A stretch of DNA of 64,000 bases from Pseudothioclava nitratireducens (GTDB taxonomy: Bacteria; Pseudomonadota; Alphaproteobacteria; Rhodobacterales; Rhodobacteraceae). Numbering within the stretch: position 1 is the first letter of the stretch; each line of letters starts with the position of its first letter. Both the position numbers and the translations under genes were made by a program. The DNA lies in the NCBI RefSeq assembly GCF_029210495.1, contig NZ_JARGDK010000013.1, positions 20,223 through 84,222 of the forward strand, written 5' to 3'. Positions 24,846 through 32,954 of the stretch are shown one piece after another. The notes below the pieces were generated by a model. The model worked only from the letters and a program-made list of their open reading frames with translations. It was not told the origin of the DNA and ran no database searches.

Positions 24846-25366
24846 CGGAATTGCGCCTGCGCTCCCGGCTTGCCCGGTTGTCGCGCCACGATCTGGCGCT
24901 GTTGTTGCGGGCCTTCGGGGTTTTGCTCTGGGTGCGGCTCAACCTGTTTCTGCATCGCACGCCGTATCTGCGGGGCAAGATTGCCCAACTGGCTGCGCGG
25001 GCACCGCTGGACCCGGCGCCAGCGGCTGCCGATCTGCGCGAAGTGGTCTGGTCGGTGCGCAATGCGGCCCGGTTCGTGCCGGTGGGGAGCTGTCTGACGC
25101 AAGCGCTTGCGGGGCAGTATTTGCTCGCTGCGCGGGGGGCTGAGACCACCGTGCGGCTGTCGATGCCAATTGCGGGGACCGATCAGGCCCCGGCCTTCCG
25201 CCCCCATGCGTGGCTGATGTCGGGGCGCATGATCTTGCTCGGGGGTACGCCAGAAGAACTGGCGCGCCATCGCGCCCTGGTCGAATTTCACCCCGACCGT
25301 CCCGATGCCGGGGTGCCGGTTTCGTCTATCGGCGCGCCGTTCGGAACGGAGGCGCCCCCGTCATGA
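24842..25366 (+). CDS. Lasso peptide B2 protein (leader peptidase, transglutaminase-like fold)
   Basis: A 174-residue cysteine protease that should cut the precursor between residues 23 and 24. The first ~75 residues are helical and basic (LSRHDLALLLRAFGVLLWVRL). The catalytic Cys is Cys84 in VGSCLTQALAG, matching the CLxxALA pattern of B2 proteins, and the catalytic His is His122 in FRPHAWL. The usual acidic partner after HAW (as in HAWVEVDG) is not obvious, since this one reads HAWLMSGRMILLGG. The third member of the triad may be elsewhere or replaced. ATGA overlaps at both ends couple it to B1 and C. Confidence 0.92.
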   Translation: MTELRLRSRLARLSRHDLALLLRAFGVLLWVRLNLFLHRTPYLRGKIAQLAARAPLDPAPAAADLREVVWSVRNAARFVPVGSCLTQALAGQYLLAARGAETTVRLSMPIAGTDQAPAFRPHAWLMSGRMILLGGTPEELARHRALVEFHPDRPDAGVPVSSIGAPFGTEAPPS

Positions 25367-27267
25367 GTGGCTTCACCGGCTATCTTCACCACGGAGGGCA
25401 TGGCGGGATGGCCGATGCCCTGTGTCGGGAGATGCTGGGACGCTGCGCGCATCGGGGACCGCACGGGCTTCATGTGCATTGCGAGGGGGCTATGGCGCTT
25501 GGCCACGCCTGGCTCGACGCGACCGGGGATGGTCCGGGCCCGTGGCAATGGCGCGATTCCGGGCCGGTGCTGAGTGGCGATCTGAGCCTGACCAATGCGC
25601 GCGCGCTCTGCGCAGAGCTGGGCATCTCCGAGGTCAGTGACGGGGCGGCGATCCTGGCGGCCTATGACCGCTGGGGGCGCGATTGTCTGGCGCGGCTTGA
25701 GGGCGAATTCGCCTTTGTCTTGTGGGACCCGGAGCGGCGGCGGCTTCTGGGCGCGCGCGACCGCTTTGGCGTCAAGCCTTTCGTCTATCATGCTGCCCCG
25801 CGCGGTCTGGCCGCGGCCAGCGAGATCGGGCCGGTTCTGGCGGTGTTGGGCAGCGACCCGCAGCCCGATGAGCGTTGGATCGCGGCTTATCTGTCGGGCT
25901 ATGTGTTCGAGGCGCATCGCACCGCCTATCGCGGTGTCGAGCGTCTGCCGCCGGGGCATCTTTTGTGTCTTGAGGGGGACCGGGTCACGATCGAGCCCTG
26001 GTGGGTGCTGGAACCCGACCGGGTGCCGGTCGCAGAGGCGCCCGAGGCGCTGCACGCGGCGCTGAGCGATGCGGTTTCGACGCGGATGCGGGGCGGTCCG
26101 GTCGGTTCGATGCTGAGCGGGGGGCTCGATTCCTCGACCGTGTCCTGTCTTGCGGCGCGCACGAGCGTGCGCCCGGTGCCCGCGCTGTCGCTGCGCTATT
26201 CGACGCGGCCCGAGTTGGACGAGGGGGCATTCATCGACGCGGTGCGCTCGGGCGAGAATCTGTTGCCTTGCGATATCGACGTGACCCAATCGCTGGTGCT
26301 TGATGACATCGAAGGGATGCTCGCGCAGCAAGAACAGCCTTTCCTCGGCTATGGCTCTCCGATGATGCGGCACCTGCTTGATGCCGCACAGGCGCAGGGC
26401 TTGCGCGTGATCCTGAGCGGGCATGGCGGGGATGAGGTCATCGGCAAGGGCCAATGGCATTTCGCCGAGTTGGCGCGGCGCGGAAAATGGATGCAACTCT
26501 GGACACTTACGGGCCAGTTCGCCGCTTTTACCGAGGCGCGTCGCAGCGAAGAATTCAACCCGCTCCTGCGCCATTACGGGCCGCGCCCGTTGCGGGCGCT
26601 GCTGCGCAGGCTGGCGCCCGAGGCGACCAGCTTTGACCCCTATGAATGGCGCGCGCTGGTCAATTCCGAGTTCGCCGAGCGGGTCGATCTGGTGGCGATC
26701 GCACGCGCGGCGCGGCTGCCCGATAGCGCAGACGACCGCGACCCCGAGCTGACCGCGCATCTGAATCTGCTGCGTCCGACCGATGTGGCGAGCGGCTTCG
26801 AGGTGCTCGACCGGGCGGCGGCGCATCGCGGACTGGAGCCGCGCTACCCGTTCTACGACCGCCATGTCGTAGCGCTCTGCGTCGGTCAGCCGTCGGCGGC
26901 CAAGATCGCGCAGGGGCGGCCCCGCTCTTTGCTGCGCGCGGCGATGCGCGACGTGTTGCCGGCGAGCGTGTGCAACCGGCACAGCAAGATGGATTTCACC
27001 CGCAATTTCTGGGCAGGGATGCGCGCCGATCCGACCGGGCAAATCGAGGGGTATCGTCACATGATCCCCGAGCGTCTTGCGCCCTATGTCGATGCGCAGA
27101 CCCTGCATCAGGCCGCCGAGCGTGCGTTGAAGGCGCCCGAGCCGGACACCACAGCCTTGCGGCAGGTCTGGCGGGCGCTCTGGCTCGACAACTGGCTGGC
27201 CAGGCTGTCCAATAGCTCTCAGGCCACGCCCGTGCCGATGGCCCGACTGGCCGAGGGGGGCGCATGA
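25363..27267 (+). CDS. Lasso peptide cyclase (C protein, asparagine-synthetase-like)
   Basis: A 634-residue enzyme that activates Asp9 of the core with ATP and closes the ring onto Gly1. The N-terminal class II glutaminase-like domain starts MSGFTGYLHH: the nucleophilic Cys2 of asparagine synthetase (MCG) is Ser here, so ammonia production is not expected, as in other lasso cyclases. It still has HRGPHG and SGDLSLTNARAL. The synthetase domain has the ATP pyrophosphatase loop SGGLDSS at 252-258, LSGHGGDEVIGKGQWHF further on, and RYPFYDRHVV near the C-terminus. The ATG at 25363 overlaps the B2 stop. The upstream open frame is the B2 gene in another frame. The stop overlaps the kinase start. Confidence 0.94.
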   Translation: MSGFTGYLHHGGHGGMADALCREMLGRCAHRGPHGLHVHCEGAMALGHAWLDATGDGPGPWQWRDSGPVLSGDLSLTNARALCAELGISEVSDGAAILAAYDRWGRDCLARLEGEFAFVLWDPERRRLLGARDRFGVKPFVYHAAPRGLAAASEIGPVLAVLGSDPQPDERWIAAYLSGYVFEAHRTAYRGVERLPPGHLLCLEGDRVTIEPWWVLEPDRVPVAEAPEALHAALSDAVSTRMRGGPVGSMLSGGLDSSTVSCLAARTSVRPVPALSLRYSTRPELDEGAFIDAVRSGENLLPCDIDVTQSLVLDDIEGMLAQQEQPFLGYGSPMMRHLLDAAQAQGLRVILSGHGGDEVIGKGQWHFAELARRGKWMQLWTLTGQFAAFTEARRSEEFNPLLRHYGPRPLRALLRRLAPEATSFDPYEWRALVNSEFAERVDLVAIARAARLPDSADDRDPELTAHLNLLRPTDVASGFEVLDRAAAHRGLEPRYPFYDRHVVALCVGQPSAAKIAQGRPRSLLRAAMRDVLPASVCNRHSKMDFTRNFWAGMRADPTGQIEGYRHMIPERLAPYVDAQTLHQAAERALKAPEPDTTALRQVWRALWLDNWLARLSNSSQATPVPMARLAEGGA

Positions 27268-28220
27268 AACCGACCGATCCGAAATCCCTGACCGAGAGCG
27301 CGGCGGGCGTGTTCACCTATCGCAGCTATGGGCTGGTGATCCGGTCCGAGATCGTGCTGCCCGAATTCGACCCAGCGACTCCGGGGGGCGCCCCGGTTCA
27401 GGTGGCGATCCGGCGTGGACCCGTCGCTTTGCCAGAGGGCGTGCGCGCGCTTGGGGCGTGGTTCGAGTTTTCGGACAGTGGTGTGCGCTTCTGGTGGCAG
27501 GCGGTCGGGGGCTTTGCGGTCTCGGCGGATGGCTCCGAGGTAACCGTCGAATACGGGGCGGGCGTATCGGACGACCTGATCGCGTTTCCGCTGCTCGGTC
27601 CGGTGCTCTCCGAGGTTCTGCGTCGTCAGGGTTTGTTCGTGCTGCACGCCTCCTCGGTGGCATTCGAGGGGCAGGGCCTCGCGCTGATGGCGGATAAGGG
27701 CACCGGCAAATCGACCACCGCCACGGCGCTCTTGCGGGCGGGGGCACGGTTGCTTGCCGATGATCTGGTGGCGATCCGGCCCGATCAGAACAGCATCGTG
27801 CCGGGCTTCGGGCAGGTCAAACTCGCCGAGGAGGCGCTTACGCAACTGCCCGAAGGTTCGGCCGTTCCGCGCCCGCATGTGCATGATCAGATCGACAAGA
27901 TCCGGGTGCTGGTGCCGGGGCTGATGGCGCCCGAGCCGGTCCCGGCGCGACGGCTTTACGTGCTGGTGCGCGGGGGCGGGTCCGAGGCGCGGATCGAGCG
28001 GCCCGCCACGGGTGAGATGGTGCCGGCGCTCCTGCGTTTTGCCTATGCGGACCGGTTCGGGCGCGCGGGCCCACAGGGCGCGGAGGCGGCGCGCCAGTTC
28101 CGCGACGCGGTGGCCGTGGCGCGCCACAGTGCCGTGCGTCGGTTGATCCTGCCCGACGGGGTGACAGAGCTTGACAAGGTGATCGCGGCCATTCGGACCG
28201 ATTTGGGAGAGGCGCCATGA
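27264..28220 (+). CDS. HPr-kinase-like protein, putative lasso-peptide C-terminal Ser kinase
   Basis: A 318-residue protein. The N-terminal ~120 residues form the beta-rich region common to HprK-like RiPP kinases (GLVIRSEIVLPEFDP at 23-37). The kinase core holds VLHASSVAFEGQGLALM with P-loop DKGTGKST (144-151), the acidic pair LLADDLVAI (Asp166, Asp167), and FGQVKLAEEALTQLP. This is the layout of PadeK and ThcoK, which phosphorylate the side chain of the C-terminal Ser of lasso precursors. The precursor here ends in Ser47, which supports the same role. ATGA overlaps on both sides place it firmly in the operon. HprK proper is excluded because there is no N-terminal HprK domain or PTS context. 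Confidence 0.86.
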   Translation: MKPTDPKSLTESAAGVFTYRSYGLVIRSEIVLPEFDPATPGGAPVQVAIRRGPVALPEGVRALGAWFEFSDSGVRFWWQAVGGFAVSADGSEVTVEYGAGVSDDLIAFPLLGPVLSEVLRRQGLFVLHASSVAFEGQGLALMADKGTGKSTTATALLRAGARLLADDLVAIRPDQNSIVPGFGQVKLAEEALTQLPEGSAVPRPHVHDQIDKIRVLVPGLMAPEPVPARRLYVLVRGGGSEARIERPATGEMVPALLRFAYADRFGRAGPQGAEAARQFRDAVAVARHSAVRRLILPDGVTELDKVIAAIRTDLGEAP

Positions 28221-30115
28221 GCACCGATCTCTCGCCCCAACCCGAAGAGCCGCTGAGCGCGCGCGAAGCCTTCCATGATGTGCTGGGCGTGATCTCGGCG
28301 CTCAAGGATATGGGGCGGGTGAAATTCTGGCTGGCGCTCGGGGCGCTTACGCTGAGCAGCCTGACCGAAGGCGCATCGATCGTGCTTTTGCTGCCGATCC
28401 TGCATATCATCGGGCAAAGCGATGCGGGGGTGCGTGCCATTGATCTGGGCGGGCGCGAGGTGCTGGGCCTCGCGCTGCCCGATGTGTCACTGGGCCTGCC
28501 GGTCCTGCTGAGCATGGTGGTCGGGCTGGTGGCGCTTCAGGCGCTGTTCAACCGGGTGAAATCGGGCTTTCTGACGGGGCTTCTCTACGATTTCACCAAC
28601 CGCATCCGCCGCGAGCTGTTTCGCGCTGTGGCCGAGGCCCGCTGGGACCGCGTGAGCCGGTTTCGCGGCTCGGAGCTGGAACATGCGTTGACCGGCGAGA
28701 TTGCCCGGATTCAGACCGTCTCGATGGTCACGCTGATGCTGTTGCAGGGGCTTTTGGGGATCGCGATCTATCTGGCGCTGAGCGTGGTGATCTCGATTCC
28801 GATGTCGCTGTTCTCGGTGGGGTTCGGGGTGCTGGCCTTCGTGCTGATGCGCCCCTTCCGGCGGCGCGCGGCACGGTTCGGGACGCTCATTCAGGCCAAT
28901 CGCAAGCGGCAATATGCGACGGTTGCGGATTTTCTGGCGGGGCTGAAAAGCGCGCGCAGCATGAATGGCGAGGGCGTGCATGTCGCCTCTTTCGAGGGAA
29001 TTCTCGATCAGGCGCGTGGCGATGCGCGGGAATATTCGCGCCATGCTGCAACCGGGGCGGGGCTGTTTCAGGTGGCTTTGGCGGCGGGGGCGGCACTGTT
29101 CATCTACCTGTCGCTGATATGGGCGGGGCTGGCGATTTCGCAAATCGTTGTGCTGTTGCTGATCCTGATGCGGCTCGCCCCGCGCTTCATGGGAGTGCAG
29201 GGGCAGATGCAGCAATTGCTGATCGACCTGCCGGCCTGGCGCGATGTGCACCGCTTGCGCGATCAGCTTGTCGCGGCCCGCGATGACAGCGCAAGCCGGA
29301 TCGTGCCGATCGCGCCGCTGAGTGACGGGATCGTGCTGGAGGATGTGACCTATCGCTACGATGAAGGTCCGGATGCGCCCGCGGCGCTGGTGGGGTGCTC
29401 GCTTAGCATTCCGGCGGGGCAGGTGACGGCGCTGATCGGGGCGTCGGGGTCGGGCAAGAGCACGGTGGCCGATCTGGTGACGGGGCTGATCCGGCCGCAG
29501 GCGGGGCGGCTTTTGTTTGACGGGCGTGAGCTGGGACCCGAGGAGCTTGGCGGCTGGCGCGAACAGATCGCTTATGTGCCGCAGGACAGTTTCCTGCTCC
29601 ATGAATCGATCCGGGTGAACCTGCGCGCGGTGGCGCCCGAGGCAACTGAAGCCGAGATGCGGGTGGCGATCCGTCAGGCGGCGGCGGAGTTCGTCGATGA
29701 CCTGCCGCAGGGCCTCGATACCAAGGTGGGCGATCGCGGGGTGCTCTTGTCAGGCGGCCAGCGCCAGCGCATCGCGCTGGCCCGTGCGCTGTTGCGCAAG
29801 CCGCGTTTCCTCGTGCTCGATGAGGCGACCAGCGCGCTCGATTGGGCCAGTCAGGACCGGGTGGCCAAGGCGGTGCAGGCGCTTGGCGACGAGGTGACGG
29901 TGCTCACCATCGCGCACCGGCCCTCGATGGTGCGCTTTGCGAGCACGGTGTACACGCTTGAGGCGGGCCGCGTCGTGGAGGCGGGGCGGAGCGAGGATCT
30001 GTTGCGCAATGACGAGGGGCATCTGGCACGGATGATCCGTCATGAGGCAGGTGGCGGCACCCGTTCGGGCAGCCGGACGGTCTTGCGCGTGCAAGGGGCA
30101 AGACTCGGAGCCTGA
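28217..30115 (+). CDS. ABC transporter, fused permease and ATPase (lasso peptide export, D protein)
   Basis: A 632-residue half-transporter that should dimerise and export the mature peptide, also giving self-immunity. The membrane domain covers about residues 37-330 with six hydrophobic segments (for instance 38-63, 93-113, 168-190, 193-213, 282-303, 306-321). The ATPase has Walker A GASGSGKST (408-416), the Q-loop YVPQDSFLLHESI, signature LLSGGQRQRIALARAL, Walker B FLVLDEATSALD and the switch His in IAHRPSMV. The ATG overlaps the kinase stop. The gene is last in the A-B1-B2-C-K-D operon and no good terminator was found after it. No TonB receptor or isopeptidase is present. Confidence 0.92.
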   Translation: MSTDLSPQPEEPLSAREAFHDVLGVISALKDMGRVKFWLALGALTLSSLTEGASIVLLLPILHIIGQSDAGVRAIDLGGREVLGLALPDVSLGLPVLLSMVVGLVALQALFNRVKSGFLTGLLYDFTNRIRRELFRAVAEARWDRVSRFRGSELEHALTGEIARIQTVSMVTLMLLQGLLGIAIYLALSVVISIPMSLFSVGFGVLAFVLMRPFRRRAARFGTLIQANRKRQYATVADFLAGLKSARSMNGEGVHVASFEGILDQARGDAREYSRHAATGAGLFQVALAAGAALFIYLSLIWAGLAISQIVVLLLILMRLAPRFMGVQGQMQQLLIDLPAWRDVHRLRDQLVAARDDSASRIVPIAPLSDGIVLEDVTYRYDEGPDAPAALVGCSLSIPAGQVTALIGASGSGKSTVADLVTGLIRPQAGRLLFDGRELGPEELGGWREQIAYVPQDSFLLHESIRVNLRAVAPEATEAEMRVAIRQAAAEFVDDLPQGLDTKVGDRGVLLSGGQRQRIALARALLRKPRFLVLDEATSALDWASQDRVAKAVQALGDEVTVLTIAHRPSMVRFASTVYTLEAGRVVEAGRSEDLLRNDEGHLARMIRHEAGGGTRSGSRTVLRVQGARLGA

Positions 30116-30138
30116 GCCATTCTGACGGCGCGCAAGCC

Positions 30139-30429
30139 TTAGCCGCGATGGGCGAGACCGTTTGCGACGGGCACGTCGGGTTTGCCCGAGGCTGCGGGTT
30201 CATCGTTGACGTATTCTGCGCCAAGCCCGCCCGAGCCACCGTTTTCGCGGCGTTTCGTTTCCGCGCGCACCATCACGACAACCCATGCCAGATAGAGCAT
30301 CTGCGCCGCAAAGGCCCCTGCCACCACAAGGAGCAGCGTGCCAAGCCAGCCAAGGCCAAGCGCGACACCTACCCCGACGAGAGCGACGGAGAACAGACTC
30401 AACCCAGCGATGAAGGCCCGAAGATGCAA
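30139..30429 (-). CDS. Small inner-membrane protein, ExoX/SyrA-like exopolysaccharide repressor candidate
   Basis: About 96 residues. Two hydrophobic segments, roughly residues 5-24 (AFIAGLSLFSVALVGVGVAL) and 27-53 (WLGTLLLVVAGAFAAQMLYL then AWVVVMV), are followed by a hydrophilic tail. The second segment with Gln-x-x-Tyr recalls the short ExoX/SyrA proteins, which sit beside exoY in rhizobia and lower exopolysaccharide synthesis. The location between two blocks of exo-type genes agrees. The start is uncertain: I chose TTG at 30429, which puts the membrane segment close to the N-terminus after a GGGGGGAG run. A TTG at 30480 is also open. The resemblance is by eye only. Confidence 0.55.
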   Translation of the reverse strand: MHLRAFIAGLSLFSVALVGVGVALGLGWLGTLLLVVAGAFAAQMLYLAWVVVMVRAETKRRENGGSGGLGAEYVNDEPAASGKPDVPVANGLAHRG

Positions 30430-30542
30430 AGGCTCCCCCCTGTCAGCATCTAGCGCTGTTACGCAATCTTCACGCAACAACTAGATTCACGCAAGTATCC
30501 TATGATGCGCTCGGTGGAAATATGCCGCTTTTTGCATATGGG

Positions 30543-32954
30543 TCACGATTTCGCGCGCCCGGAGCCATATATGTATTCGCTGTATTCGTCCAGATAGGCG
30601 CCTGCGCTTTCATCCGAGGCCCAGTCGCGCAGCTTGGTCATGTTGACCTTGTTGAGCACCACGCCCATCGTCTTTTGCGCCAGCGCCGGGTCGTTGGCGA
30701 GCACGCTGCGCAGCATGGCCTTGGGCGTCTTGCCCCATTCCGCGACCATCACGACATGGGTCAACTGGCGCAGCATGGTGCGCGCATCGACCACCGGCCC
30801 GATCGGGGCCAGATCGACGATGACGAAATCGTAATGCATCCGCACGTCGTCGAGGAAACTGCGCATCACGCGCGTGCCGAGCAGTTCCGAAGTGTGGCTG
30901 ATCGTGTCGGGCGCGATACAGGGCAAGAGTTCGACGCCGGTATCGCTGATGTCGCGCAGCGCGTCGCGCCAGTCCGTCTTGCCCAGTAGCACTTCGATGA
31001 GGCCCGGACCGGTCTTGAGGCCCAGCCCGCGACTCAGGCCGGGCCGGCGCGGGTCGCCATCGATCAGCAGCACGCTCGCGCCTGAGGCCGCGATCATCCC
31101 GGCAAGGTTCAGCGAGACCGAGGATTTGCCTTCGCCGGGGCGCACCGAGGTCACGCCGATCACCCGGCGGCTGTCATCGGCGGCGGTGATTTCGGCGCTC
31201 AGGCGGATATTGCGCAGGGTCTCGGCATAGAGCGAGCGCATGTGATCGAGCGCATAGATCGAGCCTTTGACCACCGCGCGGCGCGGTGTGGTGGTGGCAC
31301 GCTCGCTCATCGGCGGGTCAGTGCTCTCGCGCAGGCCGCGCGGGCCGGGCAACGGTTTCGCCCGCACCGGGCGATCGGTCGTCGAGAACAGCGGCAAGTA
31401 ACCCAGAAACGCCTGCCGCAGATCCAGTTGTACATCCTCGGCGGTGCGAATGAAACGGTCGCGCCATTCGCGCAGCGCGCCGATCACCGCCCCGGTCATC
31501 AGCCCGAGCACGATCATCATCAGCAGCGTGCGCGTGGTGCTGGGACCGGCGGCGACGCGCGGAATATCGGCCAGCGAGAGCACCCGCACATTCGAGATCG
31601 GGAAGGTCTTTTGCTGGTCGATCTCCTGAAAGCGGGTCAGGAAGGTCTGGTGCAGCGCGGCCAGCGTGCTCGCACGGCTTTCGAGTGCGTTCAGCTCGAT
31701 CTGCGCGGAACCGGCCTCGGCGTTTTCGTTGACGGCGTTTTGCAGCGTCCCGCGCAGCGCCTCGATCCGGGCCTCGGCCAGAATTTGCTCGCCGCGCGCC
31801 TCTTCGAGAAGCCGGGTCATGGCGGCATGAAGCCGCGCGGCGCTATCCTCGACGCGGGCCTCGAAGGCGCGCAACTGCGGATGGTCTGGGCCGAAATTCT
31901 CGCGGATGCGCTCGAGATTGACGATCGCGTCCGAGAGTTTGCGTTGCAGGTCCACGAAATCCGCGTCCCCGGTCGAGGCCACCCCCATCGGCACCCCGTC
32001 GCGCAGCGCATCGGGGCCGCGCTCGACGATGGCTTCATAGGATTTCACGCGGGCCTCCGCGCGGGCGGCCTCGGCGATGGCGACGGTCAGATCGGCGTTC
32101 AGATTGGCGACGGCCTCTTCGGACATAAGCGAGCCGCGCGACGAGACCAGCCCGTTCTCCGAACGGAACCGGTCGGCGGCCACGGCGGCCGCGCGGGCCG
32201 AGGCCTCCAGCTCTTGCAAACGGCCCTGAAGCCATTGCGTCATCCGCTCGGTCGCCTCGTAATTGGCGTTCAGAACATCCGCGACATAGGCTTCGGCATA
32301 GGCGTTCACGACGCTCGCGGCGATGACCGGGTCGTGCGAGCTATACCAGATTCCGAAAGCCGCGGAACGACCGATCCGTTCGACCCCGATCTGGCCTTGC
32401 AGAGCGCGGGCGACCATCGCCTTGCGCATCATGGCGATCTCTTCGGGGGTGGGCGGCGGCGGCGGTTCGACATTGGGGTCGATGACCGGCTCGGGCGCCG
32501 CGCGCAGCATGTCGATGGGTTTGCGCAGCAGCGCGCGTACGCTGCCGATGATATTGGCGATGGCCGAGCTTGGCGGGTTCAGAAAGCTGGGGTTCTGATC
32601 GAGGCGGAGGTCATCCACCACGGCGCGCGCGATCCCGTCCGAGGTGATGACGAGCTGCGCGCTGGCGATGCCGCTGTCGGACATGTTCACGTCATCGAGC
32701 TGGGTGATATCGGCGGCGGCGCGGCCGATATTGCTGTCGAGCATGACGGTCGAGCTGGCGAAATATTGCTTGGGGGTGGTCACCACGTAGAATACGCCAA
32801 AGCCGATCCAGAACAGCACCGAAAGCCCGATCGTCCAGCGCTGACGCCGGATTGCGGCGAGCACCCGCGAGAGGTCGATCGTATCGAGCCCGCCATGCGC
32901 GGCCGGGTCCATCGAATTGCTGCTCTCGGCGATGCGGATACCGAATTGTCTCAT
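30543..32954 (-). CDS. exoP: Polysaccharide co-polymerase with tyrosine-kinase domain (ExoP/Wzc-like)
   Basis: An 803-residue inner-membrane protein that controls chain length and export of the polysaccharide. TM1 is at about residues 38-59 (WTIGLSVLFWIGFGVFYVVTT) with a Wzz domain after it. A periplasmic coiled coil (about 210-440) and a second membrane helix (TLLMMIVLGLMTGAVIGAL) lead to the cytoplasmic BY-kinase: Walker A TSVRPGEGKSSVSLNLA, Walker A' VLLIDGDPRRPGLSRGL, Walker B FVIVDLAPIG. The C-terminus, YLDEYSEYIYGSG, has the tyrosine cluster that is autophosphorylated. A proline run (EPPPPPTPEE) precedes the coiled coil. The start at 32954 follows GGAG and overlaps the upstream GT2 stop (ATGA). 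Confidence 0.93.
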   Translation of the reverse strand: MRQFGIRIAESSNSMDPAAHGGLDTIDLSRVLAAIRRQRWTIGLSVLFWIGFGVFYVVTTPKQYFASSTVMLDSNIGRAAADITQLDDVNMSDSGIASAQLVITSDGIARAVVDDLRLDQNPSFLNPPSSAIANIIGSVRALLRKPIDMLRAAPEPVIDPNVEPPPPPTPEEIAMMRKAMVARALQGQIGVERIGRSAAFGIWYSSHDPVIAASVVNAYAEAYVADVLNANYEATERMTQWLQGRLQELEASARAAAVAADRFRSENGLVSSRGSLMSEEAVANLNADLTVAIAEAARAEARVKSYEAIVERGPDALRDGVPMGVASTGDADFVDLQRKLSDAIVNLERIRENFGPDHPQLRAFEARVEDSAARLHAAMTRLLEEARGEQILAEARIEALRGTLQNAVNENAEAGSAQIELNALESRASTLAALHQTFLTRFQEIDQQKTFPISNVRVLSLADIPRVAAGPSTTRTLLMMIVLGLMTGAVIGALREWRDRFIRTAEDVQLDLRQAFLGYLPLFSTTDRPVRAKPLPGPRGLRESTDPPMSERATTTPRRAVVKGSIYALDHMRSLYAETLRNIRLSAEITAADDSRRVIGVTSVRPGEGKSSVSLNLAGMIAASGASVLLIDGDPRRPGLSRGLGLKTGPGLIEVLLGKTDWRDALRDISDTGVELLPCIAPDTISHTSELLGTRVMRSFLDDVRMHYDFVIVDLAPIGPVVDARTMLRQLTHVVMVAEWGKTPKAMLRSVLANDPALAQKTMGVVLNKVNMTKLRDWASDESAGAYLDEYSEYIYGSGRAKS

